From: Desulfosudis oleivorans
GTDB taxonomy: Bacteria; Desulfobacterota; Desulfobacteria; Desulfobacterales; SURF-7
Assembly: GCA_020723305.1 (NCBI GenBank)
Contig: DYJC01000018.1
Location: 1-64,000, forward strand
Direction: 5' to 3'
Length of the DNA: 64,000 bases
The stretch's first letter is position 1, and each line of letters starts with the position of its first letter. Under the pieces are notes generated by a model that saw nothing but the letters and a program-made list of their open reading frames with translations, did not search any database and had not been told where the DNA came from. Shown one piece after another: positions 26,713 through 36,272 of this stretch. The translations under genes were made by a program, and so were the position numbers.

Positions 26713-27255
26713 ATGGGAAAACCGAAAATCGCCACTGTTTGGCTGGAAGGATGTGCCGGATGCCACATGTCCTTTCTGGATTTGGATGAAGCCCTGCTGG
26801 ATATTCTGCCTTTGGTGGAGCTGACGGTTTCACCGATAACGGATTTCAAGGATTTTCGGTTTCCGGAAGTGGAACTGGGGATCATTGAGGGCGGTATCGG
26901 CAACGAAGAGCAGCTTGAAATCGCCCGGCATCTCCGCAGTAAGGCCAAAATCATCATGACCTGGGGGGATTGCGCCGTATTCGGCGGCATCAATACATTG
27001 CGCAATTGGATTCCGCAAAAAGAAGTTCTGCATCGTGGCTATGTGGCCTCGGAAAGCACGGTGGGAGGTGTCATTCCCATGCATGCGGAAATTCCGCGAC
27101 TTCTGGACCACGTGATTCCGGTCAATCAGGCCATTACCGTGGATGCATACATCCCTGGTTGTCCGCCTTCTCCGGAGGTTATCGCCTATAGTCTTACGGA
27201 AATCCTGAAAGGTAAGATTCCGGTTCTTCCGAGCGAGATGATTCACTTTGATTAA
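26713..27255 (+). CDS. hoxY: [NiFe] hydrogenase small subunit
   Basis: The 180-residue protein is a short cytoplasmic small subunit. It has one [4Fe-4S] site: Cys14 and Cys17 in EGCAGCHMS, one in TWGDCAVFGG and one in PGCPPSPE. There is no twin-arginine signal and no extra cluster domain, which fits group 3 enzymes. GGGAGGAAA precedes the ATG at 26713, so the longer frame from 26677 was trimmed. The large subunit gene follows 12 bases later. Confidence 0.93.
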   Translation: MGKPKIATVWLEGCAGCHMSFLDLDEALLDILPLVELTVSPITDFKDFRFPEVELGIIEGGIGNEEQLEIARHLRSKAKIIMTWGDCAVFGGINTLRNWIPQKEVLHRGYVASESTVGGVIPMHAEIPRLLDHVIPVNQAITVDAYIPGCPPSPEVIAYSLTEILKGKIPVLPSEMIHFD

Positions 27256-27267
27256 GGAGACAAACGC

Positions 27268-28698
27268 ATGAGCGATGCCCAACAAATTACCATCAATCCC
27301 ATTAGTCGGCTGGAAGGCCATGGAAAAGTCGTCATTCAACTGGACGCAGATGGCCATGTAGAAGATGCAAAATTTCACGTAACCCAATTCAGGGGCTATG
27401 AAAGATTTTGTGAAGGAAGACCCTTTGAGGAAATGCCTATCATTACCCAGCGGATTTGCGGGATCTGCCCGGTGAGCCACCAACTGGCTTCCGCCAAAGC
27501 CTGTGACGCCATTCTCGGCATTGAAATTCCGGAAACCGCCAGGGCTTTGCGGACGCTGTTGCACATGGCTCAATACATTCAATCCCATGCCCTGCATTTT
27601 TTTCATCTGGCGAGTCCGGATTTGTTACTGGGATGGGATGCGGATCCGAGTATACGCAACGTGGTTGGAGTGATCCAGGCAGCTCCCGAGGTCGCCCGTA
27701 AGGGAATCCGCTTGCGGAAATTCGGTCAGGATATAATCGCGGCTCTGGGAGGGAAAAAAATTCATCCGGCGTATGCCGTTCCCGGCGGAGTGATAAGACC
27801 CTTTGCAAAAGCGGATCGCGACCGGTTGTTGCCGGGCTTTGCCGAAGCCTATGATACCTGCCGGATCGCTCTGGATCTGATCAAGGACTGGACCGCTAAA
27901 AACGAATCGGAAGTTCGTCGTTTTGCCAATTTTTCATCCCTGTATGCCGGTCTGGTGGATGAAAACGGTGCCCCGAACATGTATGAAGGACAGATGAGGA
28001 TCAAGCGGCATGACGGCTCTGTTGTCACCCAGTTCGATCCCAAAGACTATCTTGATTTCATCGGCGAACATGTGGAACCCTGGTCCTATCTGAAGTTCCC
28101 CTATTTCAAATCCCTGGGCTATCCGGATGGCCATTATCGGGTCGGCCCTTTGGGACGGCTAAATGCGGCGGATGGAATGAGCACACCCAAAGCCGACGCA
28201 GAGTATCGGAATTGCAAACAGTTGGCTGACAGCGATCTCAAAGGCGGATCATTGCTGTTCCACTACACCCGCATCATCGAGTTGTTGAACTGCCTGGAGA
28301 AGGCCGAAGAAATCATGTCCGGCGATGTGGTTTGCGGCCAGGATATCCGTGTGACGGCTTCACCGAAAAACAGCGAAGGGGTCGGTGTCATTGAGGCTCC
28401 CAGGGGCACTTTGATTCATCACTACTGGGTGGATTCCTACGGCGCTATCCAGAAGGCCAACCTGATCGTGGCTACCGGCCATAACAATATCGCCATGAAC
28501 CGGTCGGTAACCCTGGTGGCCAAGGAATATATCAAAGGCGGGGAAATCCGGGAAGGATTCCTCAATCGTGTGGAAGGCGCTATCCGGTGCTATGACCCCT
28601 GTCTTTCCTGCTCAACGCATGCATTTGGGCAGATGGCATTGGATGTCCGGATTCATGACAAGACCGGCGCGCTGATCCGGGAAATAAAGCGGGATTGA
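27268..28698 (+). CDS. hoxH: [NiFe] hydrogenase large subunit, group 3d-like
   Basis: The 476-residue protein holds the nickel-iron site. The N-terminal ligand pair is [10 protein letters not shown] (Cys64, Cys67) and the C-terminal pair is [10 protein letters not shown] (Cys445, Cys448). The tail [24 protein letters not shown] is longer than the mature end and would be removed after the His-Ala by a maturation protease, encoded next. The sequence resembles cytoplasmic NAD-reducing or bifurcating enzymes rather than membrane uptake hydrogenases. AAGGAG precedes the start. Confidence 0.95.
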   Translation: MSDAQQITINPISRLEGHGKVVIQLDADGHVEDAKFHVTQFRGYERFCEGRPFEEMPIITQRICGICPVSHQLASAKACDAILGIEIPETARALRTLLHMAQYIQSHALHFFHLASPDLLLGWDADPSIRNVVGVIQAAPEVARKGIRLRKFGQDIIAALGGKKIHPAYAVPGGVIRPFAKADRDRLLPGFAEAYDTCRIALDLIKDWTAKNESEVRRFANFSSLYAGLVDENGAPNMYEGQMRIKRHDGSVVTQFDPKDYLDFIGEHVEPWSYLKFPYFKSLGYPDGHYRVGPLGRLNAADGMSTPKADAEYRNCKQLADSDLKGGSLLFHYTRIIELLNCLEKAEEIMSGDVVCGQDIRVTASPKNSEGVGVIEAPRGTLIHHYWVDSYGAIQKANLIVATGHNNIAMNRSVTLVAKEYIKGGEIREGFLNRVEGAIRCYDPCLSCSTHAFGQMALDVRIHDKTGALIREIKRD

Positions 28699-28701
28699 CC
28701 T

Positions 28702-29205
28702 ATGGACGATAAAAGTGATAAACTCACTACCGTATGGGTCATCGGCTATGGCAATACCCAGAGGCGGGATGACGGTATCGGCCCCTATATCGCCGATCAG
28801 CTACGTCTGGAACTCGGTCACCAGCCGGGATTCCGTATCCGGTCATTGCATCAACTGGACCCGGTCTTGATCGATGATAAGGTTCCGCCGGATTACATCA
28901 TTTTTGTCGATTCCACTCATGCCCGATTGGAGCAGGGTTGGCGTTTCCAGGATTTGCAACCGGATTTACGTCAATGGCCGTTTGCCATGCATCATTTGCC
29001 GCCGCCCATTTTTTTGGGATTGCTTGGCATGTGCCTTGGTTGTAATCCAACTGCCTGGATCGTGACTGTCCAGGGTGATGATTTCGAGTTCGGCACAGGG
29101 CTTACGCCGGCATCCAAAACCAGGGCAGATAAGGCTGCTATGGCTATTGGTGAGTTTGCGCGGTCAAGATTTTTCAATCGTTGCAGTCAGCAGCCGGCCA
29201 ATTGA
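28702..29205 (+). CDS. hoxW: Hydrogenase maturation endopeptidase
   Basis: The 167-residue protein belongs to the HybD/HycI/HoxW proteases that clip the C-terminal tail of the large subunit after nickel insertion. The metal-binding start GYGNTQRRDDGIGPYIADQL and the later VDSTHARLEQG and MHHLPPPIFLGLL stretches fit. It lies three bases after hoxH, as expected of a dedicated protease. A small hairpin (29190-29212) spans its stop codon. No hyp genes are in the window. Confidence 0.88.
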   Translation: MDDKSDKLTTVWVIGYGNTQRRDDGIGPYIADQLRLELGHQPGFRIRSLHQLDPVLIDDKVPPDYIIFVDSTHARLEQGWRFQDLQPDLRQWPFAMHHLPPPIFLGLLGMCLGCNPTAWIVTVQGDDFEFGTGLTPASKTRADKAAMAIGEFARSRFFNRCSQQPAN

Positions 29206-29226
29206 CGGCTGCCTTGATCAAAATAT

Positions 29227-29255
29227 TTGACAACCCAAGCGGTATAGATGATAAG
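29227..29255 (+). promoter_or_regulatory. Possible sigma-70 promoter before the two-component genes
   Basis: TTGACA at 29227-29232 is followed after 17 bases by GATAAG at 29250-29255 (four of six consensus bases). The response regulator starts at 29270. It could allow the pair to be expressed apart from the hydrogenase operon. Confidence 0.45.
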
Positions 29256-29269
29256 TAAAGGAGTTAGAT

Positions 29270-29674
29270 ATGGATAAGGAAACCGATATTCTGATTATTG
29301 ACGATGACAAAGATCTGGTCGGTTCCATGCGGATCGTTCTGGAAAGCAAGGGTTACCATGTCCGCATTGCCCATGAAAGCAAAGCGGGATATGCCAGGAT
29401 CCAGGAGAAAACACCGGATCTTATCATTCTTGACGTGATGATGACTTCGGATACGGAAGGATTTGACCTGGCATTCAAATTAAGAAATCAGCCCGACTAT
29501 GAAGCCGTGCCGATATTGATGGTGACCTCTTTTCCCAAACATATGGCTGAACAGGGGCCTGAAAAATTTCAACATATCATGGGCGAAGAGTGGCCGGTGA
29601 CAAAATTTCTTGAAAAACCCATTGATCCGGAACAATTACTGGACTCTATAGCAAGCTTGCTTCAGGGAGATTAA
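29270..29674 (+). CDS. Single-domain response regulator
   Basis: The 134-residue protein is a receiver domain only. The acidic pocket is IIDDDKD near the N terminus, the phosphoacceptor is Asp55 in LIILDVMM, and the conserved lysine is in FLEKPID. It lacks a DNA-binding or AAA+ output domain, so it must act through protein contact. AAAGGAG precedes the ATG. The histidine kinase gene follows 38 bases downstream. Confidence 0.92.
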   Translation: MDKETDILIIDDDKDLVGSMRIVLESKGYHVRIAHESKAGYARIQEKTPDLIILDVMMTSDTEGFDLAFKLRNQPDYEAVPILMVTSFPKHMAEQGPEKFQHIMGEEWPVTKFLEKPIDPEQLLDSIASLLQGD

Positions 29675-29712
29675 CGATCGTATGCGTGTATTTTCCAAAA
29701 AGGATCCCCGCC

Positions 29713-31551
29713 ATGCGAATGGGGCATGAACTGATCAAGGAACAGCTCTTTTTCCGGAAAGAACTGATTGAAAGAGTTGCCTGGTTCATTCATTTACGAT
29801 GGCTGTTTATCTGTGCCGGTTTTGTCGGAAGTATTGCCGGTTATCTGATCTGGCGCCCGTTTCCGCATATTTTTTTTCTGACCGTATTTTTGTGCATTGC
29901 TGTTTATAATATCGTATTCTACCGTATTTATGTAAAACTGAGCGCAAAGCCTTCACAAGATGAGAAGTCCTATGCCCTGTTCGCCCACAGCCAGATTGTT
30001 CTGGATCTTTTGGCTTTGGGTCTGATCATCCATTTCACCGGAGGGGTTTACAGTCCTTTTCTGTTTTTTATTCTTTTCCACATCATCATCGCAGGTATTT
30101 TACTTTCACCTGCAAGTTGTTTTGTTTATGGCGGAATCATGCCGGCAGCCCTTGGCATGATTGTTTTTTTGCAGCACCTGGGACTGCTCGACCGTCAGCC
30201 TGTATTGTTCTCAAGTGCCTCGGTTGTTCAAGCCTCTGACACGCAAACTCTGTTTTTGTTGATACTCGATACCGCTATCATTCTGGTCACGGCTGCTCTG
30301 ACCACTACCATCAAAATCAGTCTGCGAATCAAAGGTCGTGAACTTCTCAGTGTCTCCAAAGAACTGACTGCTCAGAATAAGAAGCTCAACTCCCTGTATG
30401 AGATGGTCAAGGAGATGGGCATACGCACCGGACTCCAGGAACTGATGGATGCTGCCACGCGCCAGGGCACTCAAATCATGGGCGTCAAAGCCTGTGCCAT
30501 CAAACTGCTGGATGATCAGAGACGGAAATTGCGTTTTGTTTCCACTTATGGCCTTAGCGGAGATTATATTGCCAAAGGAACGGTGGATATTGAAAAAAGC
30601 ATCATCAACCGTAAAATCATTGAAGGTTCGGTATATGCCGTAGGTCAGATCCATGAAAAGGATCAGTTTCAATATCCGGAGGAGATGCAAAAAGAAGGAA
30701 TCGCCTCCATGGTCTGTCTGCCTTTGCGTGTGGAAAAAATGATTTTCGGTGTTTTCTGCGTATACAGCGATACTTCCCACGCCTTTCAGGAAAGCGATAT
30801 CCGCTTTTTCAGCCTCATGTCCGATCTGACGGCCATTTTTATTGAAAATCTGAAAAGTGAGTTGAACAAAACCTGGTTTTTACAGAAAACAGCCCATCAG
30901 CTGCGTTCTCCCCTGAATGCGGTTCATAGTATGCTGAGTACCATGCGCAAAGGATACATCGGGGGAATCGACCCGCGCCAGGAAGAAACATTGATGCGAT
31001 GCGAAAAAAGAATCGAGAGTCTCGGTAGTCTGATCGGTGATTTGCTGGGTCTCAGCATCCGGCGGGTAGGGATGGATCAGAAAAAGATGGTTCCGGTGAA
31101 TATCGGCCAGGTTGTTGAGCGGCTGCTGCTGATGTACCGGGCTCAGGCAGATGAAAAAAACATCCACATCATTCATTCGATTCCCGAATCCCTTCCGGCT
31201 GTTTTGGGCGACAATATACTGTTTGACGATCTGTTCACCAATCTGATCTCTAACGCCGTCAAATATACGCAAAAAGGCGGAAGTATCCAAATCACTATCC
31301 AGCCGGAGTCATCAGAAAGGATCAGGTTCGAAATAAAGGATACAGGCATCGGTATTCCGGAAGAAGAAGTGCCGCATCTGTTCATGGAATTTTTCAGAGG
31401 TCAGAATGCCAAAGCAACCACGGAAGAAGGTACCGGCCTGGGTCTGGTCATTGTCAAGGAGATCCTGGATCAGCTAAACGGAACCATTCAGGTAAAAAGC
31501 ACCGTAGGTAAGGGCACCTGTATGACCATTCGATTGCCGGCTGTTAGTTGA
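29713..31551 (+). CDS. Membrane histidine kinase with GAF domain
   Basis: The protein of about 612 residues starts with about six membrane helices (residues 20-215), then a coiled region and a GAF domain (about 230-385). The kinase core has a phosphoacceptor histidine in KTAHQLRSPLNAV near residue 395 and ATP-binding boxes NLISNAVKYTQ, DTGIGIPEE and GTGLGLVIV. The membrane helices would sense a small molecule or redox state. ATG at 29713 with AAGGA upstream was preferred to GTG at 29686. Its position after the hydrogenase genes suggests energy-state sensing. Confidence 0.9.
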   Translation: MRMGHELIKEQLFFRKELIERVAWFIHLRWLFICAGFVGSIAGYLIWRPFPHIFFLTVFLCIAVYNIVFYRIYVKLSAKPSQDEKSYALFAHSQIVLDLLALGLIIHFTGGVYSPFLFFILFHIIIAGILLSPASCFVYGGIMPAALGMIVFLQHLGLLDRQPVLFSSASVVQASDTQTLFLLILDTAIILVTAALTTTIKISLRIKGRELLSVSKELTAQNKKLNSLYEMVKEMGIRTGLQELMDAATRQGTQIMGVKACAIKLLDDQRRKLRFVSTYGLSGDYIAKGTVDIEKSIINRKIIEGSVYAVGQIHEKDQFQYPEEMQKEGIASMVCLPLRVEKMIFGVFCVYSDTSHAFQESDIRFFSLMSDLTAIFIENLKSELNKTWFLQKTAHQLRSPLNAVHSMLSTMRKGYIGGIDPRQEETLMRCEKRIESLGSLIGDLLGLSIRRVGMDQKKMVPVNIGQVVERLLLMYRAQADEKNIHIIHSIPESLPAVLGDNILFDDLFTNLISNAVKYTQKGGSIQITIQPESSERIRFEIKDTGIGIPEEEVPHLFMEFFRGQNAKATTEEGTGLGLVIVKEILDQLNGTIQVKSTVGKGTCMTIRLPAVS

Positions 31552-31642
31552 ATGGCAACATTCAGCTATTGTAAGACGATCATTCCTGAAAATTGCAGTC
31601 ATATTTGACGGCAGTATTGGTTCTTATGCCTTATAACTTTGA

Positions 31643-32374
31643 TCACGGCCGAGGCATTTCTTGAGCCAGAATGTTATGCTTGCTGCCGAATCCGAATAAT
31701 ACCAGCTTACAATCCCAACCCTCCCAACCGGCTTCCTTAGCGGCATTTGAATCGGTCCTGGTATCTTCCTGGTCGCGGACCTCCTGGAAAAATTGGAATT
31801 CCGGGGAATGCAGTTCCAGCCGATGGGCATTGGTTTTGAAATAGATCAGGTCCAGCAAGGAAAATTCCGGATGGGGAATGGGATCGAATTCCGTTCCCAG
31901 GCCAAGACCCAGGCTGAATGAATGGAGCATTTGGTAGGTCTCACGGCCGATGATCACGGTTTGGGTGCTGAAGTTGCCGCTGCGATAAATGTCAAAAGGT
32001 ACCGAGGCCCCTGGTGCCAGATGATCCACGGCTTCCTGAAAGGCAGCGAGATCTTTCACTTTCACATGGTCGACTTCCAGAATCAGATCCCCTTCATGCA
32101 ACCCGCCGGATGCAGCCGGAGTGTTTTCGAAAATGCGTGAAACCAGAATGGCGCTGTCCTGGCGTTTGCGCACATCCACGGGCAGAGCCGGAACCGTTTC
32201 CCGGCCGTTTTCAAAATGGTTTTGGGTGACGCTTTTCAGCCAGGAAGGGTCGGCTTCCAGGTAAACGCCGCCGATCCATCCGCGCTGAAGATTCTCTTTT
32301 TGCCCTGCACAGGCGGAGACCAGCAACAACAACGGGATAATGATGCGAACTGCCATATGATGAGCGCTTTTCAT
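31643..32374 (-). CDS. PDZ-domain lipoprotein
   Basis: The 243-residue protein has a signal peptide with lipobox (LLLVSAC, cysteine about 21), so it is anchored in a membrane. A PDZ domain covers about residues 70-150 (ILVSRIFENTPAASGGLHEGDLILEVD). There is no protease catalytic domain. The C-terminal part is not recognised. TAGGAGG lies before the ATG. It is on the opposite strand to the hydrogenase operon and downstream of the oxidoreductase gene. A role as adaptor for envelope proteolysis is only a guess. Confidence 0.82.
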   Translation of the reverse strand: MKSAHHMAVRIIIPLLLLVSACAGQKENLQRGWIGGVYLEADPSWLKSVTQNHFENGRETVPALPVDVRKRQDSAILVSRIFENTPAASGGLHEGDLILEVDHVKVKDLAAFQEAVDHLAPGASVPFDIYRSGNFSTQTVIIGRETYQMLHSFSLGLGLGTEFDPIPHPEFSLLDLIYFKTNAHRLELHSPEFQFFQEVRDQEDTRTDSNAAKEAGWEGWDCKLVLFGFGSKHNILAQEMPRP

Positions 32375-32545
32375 ATTTGGTACCTCCTATTTGGTTTGAC
32401 TATGGTTTAGTATCCTTCATGGTGAAACGTAAACCGGATTCCGGCGAATTGCCGGAAATTGAGGTTGGAAGGTGAAATAGGGGGATTGGCTTGTTATAGC
32501 AGTAACCGCTCTCAGGCACTGATTGAACTTCTTATCCGAGTGAGT

Positions 32546-34816
32546 TTACATTTTCGGATTTTCTATATGCATGCCGGTTCCCACCGGTTCCACGCGGCAC
32601 GGCACAAACCGGTGCATGGGGGTTCCCAACAGATCCCGATGGGTGTTTTTGGTCAGCCGGTTGACGTTGATGCCGTATACTTTGCCGTCATATATCAGAC
32701 CAAACCCGTGGGGGATTAAAACCATTCCTTTGCGGACCTGATCCGAGACTTGAAGCTCGCCGACTTCGGAACCGGCTTCGGTAGTGACTCGGACCTGCTG
32801 TCCGTCGATCAAGCCCATGGCTTGCGCATCCACCGGATTTACGGACACCGTACAAGCCCGCTTGCCCTTGTTCCATTCCGGATTTCGCATCAGGGTATTG
32901 ATGTTGTATTTTGTATGGCGTCCGGCATTCAAAATCAGGGGGTATTGGTCAGGCAGTTTCAGGCCGTCTGCCTCGCCGGCAGCATCCAGGTTTTTCGTCT
33001 CCGACTCCAACTCAGGAACAAAGAGTTCAATCTTGCCGGAAGGGGTTTTAACACCCTTGCGATTTTCTTCCGGATTCACTTCCCCGACCCAGAGCCCTTC
33101 CGGTTTGTCCAGCAAGGCCTGAAAAATTCTATCCCCTTGGTCCAGGCCGGGCTCAAAGCCGACTCTGGCCGCATTTTCCCGCAAGGCTTTGGGCGCGGTC
33201 ATGAGCACTCCCCAAAGCGCTGCCAGCGCAGCGCTGTCCCATTCTTTTCCCAGGGTTTTGGCCAGAACAAAGGGCATGGCCGACAGGGCTTTGGGCTCGG
33301 TTGCCGCCCATTCCATCAGTTTCATGCCAAAGACCAGGCGGTCGCCTTTGGCCGCTTCCATCAAGGCATCCGGAATGGGAGGAATCAAGCCGAGCTTGTC
33401 TGCCATCCGTGTGAAAATCTGGGATGCTTCCAGGCATTTTTCCGGAGGGGCGACAATGGGACGGCGCATTTGGAAAAACACTTTTGGAAATGTCCATGGG
33501 AAAAACGTGCCGTCCCAGGCTTCATAAAAAGTTCGGCACGGCAGGACATAATGGGCAAAACGGGCGGTTTCACTCATGACGATGTCATTGACCACCAGCA
33601 GATCCAATTTTTCAAAGGCCTGTTCATAAGCGCTGGTGTCCGGATATGACCGCAGCGGGTTGCAGGCGCTGATGTAGACCGCACGAATCCGTTCCGGGTG
33701 ATCGTTCAAAATTTCCTCGGGCATCACTGCCGGCGGGAAAGATCCAGCTGCTGCCGGCGGCATTTGGGTTGAAACCGTCCGCCATGTTTTGGGGTTGCGT
33801 TCATCGGCATGAAATCCCATGGGCATCACCATGCCTGGAATGACATTGCCGCCAGGCACAAAAAATCGGCCGCAGAGAGCAATAAGGATAAACATCAGGT
33901 AGGAATTGAGAACACTTTTTCGTCCCATATAAATGCCCAGATCCGGATGAAGGCACCAGCGTTTTGTCGCCAGCAGACGGCACAGGGACAAGACCTCGTC
34001 ATATTCCAGTTCACAAACCGATAGCGCCGATTTGATATCAAACTTTTCAAACCAGGGGCGAACAGTATCCCATCCCTCGACAAAGGCATTCAGGTAGTCT
34101 TTGTTTTCCCAGCCTTGCGCAACGATTATGGCAATCATGGCTTTGAGCAGCAAGGCGTCTGTTCCGGGCCGAACCGCAAGATGAACATTGGCGATGGCGG
34201 CGGTTTCACTTTTGCGGGGGTCGATGATGACAAGGGTTTTATCCGGATCCTTGCTGAAGGCGCTCAGCACTCTGGGAGCCTGGGGCATCTGATGGCTCTC
34301 CAGGCCGTTCCAGCCCCATCCGACCAGCACTTCCGCGGCATGCTCGTCCGGCATGGTAATATTATACTGCTTTCCCAGCATGCGTCCGAAAAGCCACCAG
34401 CTGCTGGAAAATTCCTGTCCGGCCGATGAATAATAATATTGAGATCCCAGACCTCTTAAGATCGAAAGTCCGAAAGCCGCCTCAAAATGTCCGCCTTGTG
34501 CGCTGCCGCCCATGTAGGCAAGACATCGCGGGCCATGGTCTTGGACCAGTCCTTTCATTTTTTCAGTGATCTCATCCAGCGCCTGTTCCCAGGATATGGG
34601 CTCAAAGGCATCGCCGGTCCGTTTCAGGGGTTCGGTCAACCGGTCTTTGGGATACTGGTGGTACATCACATTCAGCCCCTTTCGACAGGCATATCCTTCA
34701 CTGCGGGGATTCGACTTGTCTGGTTTGATCTTGACCATATGGTTGTTTTCAACGAGAACCTCGAGGCCGCAGTTTTGTGCACATAAGACACAGCCGGTTT
34801 TATGCCATTTGCTCAT
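32546..34816 (-). CDS. Cytoplasmic molybdopterin oxidoreductase of unknown substrate
   Basis: The 756-residue protein belongs to the DMSO-reductase superfamily. An N-terminal [4Fe-4S] site is formed by Cys9, Cys12, Cys16 and Cys44. The cofactor-binding blocks follow: ISWEQALDEI, IIDPRKSETA and, in the C-terminal domain, LNAGRHTKYN with VNPVDAQAMGLIDGQQVRV. No twin-arginine signal is present, so it is cytoplasmic. The residue that ligates molybdenum or tungsten could not be located, and the enzyme cannot be assigned to formate, polysulfide or other substrates. No electron-transfer subunit gene lies next to it. It is divergent from the defense island. Confidence 0.85.
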   Translation of the reverse strand: MSKWHKTGCVLCAQNCGLEVLVENNHMVKIKPDKSNPRSEGYACRKGLNVMYHQYPKDRLTEPLKRTGDAFEPISWEQALDEITEKMKGLVQDHGPRCLAYMGGSAQGGHFEAAFGLSILRGLGSQYYYSSAGQEFSSSWWLFGRMLGKQYNITMPDEHAAEVLVGWGWNGLESHQMPQAPRVLSAFSKDPDKTLVIIDPRKSETAAIANVHLAVRPGTDALLLKAMIAIIVAQGWENKDYLNAFVEGWDTVRPWFEKFDIKSALSVCELEYDEVLSLCRLLATKRWCLHPDLGIYMGRKSVLNSYLMFILIALCGRFFVPGGNVIPGMVMPMGFHADERNPKTWRTVSTQMPPAAAGSFPPAVMPEEILNDHPERIRAVYISACNPLRSYPDTSAYEQAFEKLDLLVVNDIVMSETARFAHYVLPCRTFYEAWDGTFFPWTFPKVFFQMRRPIVAPPEKCLEASQIFTRMADKLGLIPPIPDALMEAAKGDRLVFGMKLMEWAATEPKALSAMPFVLAKTLGKEWDSAALAALWGVLMTAPKALRENAARVGFEPGLDQGDRIFQALLDKPEGLWVGEVNPEENRKGVKTPSGKIELFVPELESETKNLDAAGEADGLKLPDQYPLILNAGRHTKYNINTLMRNPEWNKGKRACTVSVNPVDAQAMGLIDGQQVRVTTEAGSEVGELQVSDQVRKGMVLIPHGFGLIYDGKVYGINVNRLTKNTHRDLLGTPMHRFVPCRVEPVGTGMHIENPKM

Positions 34817-35153
34817 CGTTCACCTCCCCAAATGAGATGTATGTTTCTTTCAAACCAAGACTGATTTGAATTAAATGGATTTTATCGGTTGGCTGGAAAA
34901 ATAACAAGAGTCATATATGACAAAAAACACGTCAAATCGGACAACGTTCTTTTTTTGGGGAAGATATGGTTTCATATATCACTTCGGCCAGCAATCACGC
35001 TTTGGCAAATATTCGGACATTGTAAGATGATTCATCCTGTGATAATAATGAATCATATTACAATCTATTCATCTGTAAGAACCATCGGTAGGCAGGGCAG
35101 GATGGTATCATTGGTTATTATGCTACAAGGATATCACAGGGGGGTATTTGAAA
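34817..35153. other. Intergenic stretch left of the defense island
   Basis: It is AT-rich and gene-free. One perfect 12-base palindrome, gtcatatatgac at 34910-34921, lies about 95 bases upstream of the oxidoreductase gene. An open frame that begins at 34889 runs into the broken gene at 35154 and is not called separately. Confidence 0.45.
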
Positions 35154-36054
35154 TGTTTGACCTGACGTCGGATCTCTTGAAACAGATCACTTTGGGCGAG
35201 GATTCCATTCTTGAATTGAAAACAGTTGAATTCACCGGAAATAAGGTTTCAGGGCTGCGAAGGATGAAAGGATGATTCGTTTTGACGAGCAGCCTATGCC
35301 AGGAACCACGATCAACAATCTCAACCCAAAATTGTGGAGTCGCTTCAGAACGACCATTTCACCAAAAGATGATTTGGAATTTCTGGAAAAAATGAAACTG
35401 GTTGTCAAAGATGAAGATGGTGTAACAAGGCCGACGGTCAGTGGTATTCTGATGGCCTGTGACACACCGGAATCCTTCATGAACAGCGCCTATATTCAAG
35501 CCGTCTGTTATCGAGGAACCGAGCGGAATGGCGCTTACCAGCTTGATGCGAAAGATATTACCGGCCCGTTGGATATTCAGATCCGGGATGCCTGCAAGTT
35601 TGTTGATCGGAATATGCGTGTCTATGCCATCAAGGCCCCGAACCGGATCGAGACGCCTCAATTTTCACTGAATGCAGTCTTTGAAGCTGTTGTAAATGCG
35701 GTAGCACATCGGGATTATTCTGTCTACGGCTCAAAAATTCGCTTGCACCAGTTCGCGGACAGACTTGAAATCTTTTCCCCGGGCTCAATCCCCAATACAA
35801 TGACGGTCGACAGTTTGTCGGAGCGGCAATCCGCCAGAAATGAACTCATCACTTCCTTGTTGGCCCGCTGTTCCATGAATATCGATGTCATCGGCAGTCA
35901 GCGAAATTATATCATGGACAAACGGGGAGAAGGAGTGCCGATTATCCTGACCGAAAGCAAAACCCTCTCCGGAAAAATGCCGGTATACCGCCTGTTCGAT
36001 GATGCGGAATTAATGCTGACGATTTTTGCTGCTGAACCACCGAATGGAGAGTAG
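35154..36054 (+). pseudogene. Broken AlbA_2/HATPase ATP-binding regulator (COG2865 type)
   Basis: The first 40 codons (35154-35275) read like the start of an AlbA_2 protein: LGEDSILELKTVEFTGNKVS, where family members continue with the nucleotide-binding core. The frame then stops, and from 35272 a different frame carries the remaining two thirds of the family (FDEQPMPGTT, VFEAVVNAVAHRDYS, LEIFSPGSIPNTMT) to 36054. Roughly a hundred residues of the AlbA_2 core are missing and the frame is shifted. The stop and the second ATG overlap (ATGA at 35272-35275), so the C-terminal part could still be made alone. Such genes are frequent in defense islands. Confidence 0.75.
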
Positions 36055-36205
36055 CTGCTTGGCAACCAAGTCGTTTTATCAGTTCTCTGCTGCATAGGAA
36101 GAAAGAAGTTGTTGCATTTCCTGTATTCTTTTCTCGCAAGGCTTTTCAACTATATTTCCTTTATTATTAATTAGTTATATTTTATTATATTTGTCGCGTG
36201 TCGTA

Positions 36206-36236
36206 TTGACTAACGATATATCATTTGATATATCGT
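36206..36236 (+). promoter_or_regulatory. Promoter with overlapping perfect inverted repeat (operator) of the defense operon
   Basis: TTGACT at 36206-36211 is followed after 17 bases by TATATC at 36229-36234. The inverted repeat acgatatatca-tt-tgatatatcgt (36213-36236) fills the spacer and covers the -10 box. The helicase ATG is at 36273. Binding of a repressor here would block RNA polymerase directly. The adjacent gene encodes its own XRE helix-turn-helix. Confidence 0.75.
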
Positions 36237-36272
36237 GAATTTAGAAATAGTTATTTCAAACAGGAATTTTTA

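Noticed and set aside
29190..29212. Hairpin over the hoxW stop codon as a terminator
   Set aside because: The stem is only seven base pairs and no T-run follows.
35272..36054. Intact-looking 260-codon ATP-binding protein
   Set aside because: It lacks the N-terminal AlbA_2 domain, whose first residues lie just upstream in another frame, so the pair was treated as one broken gene.
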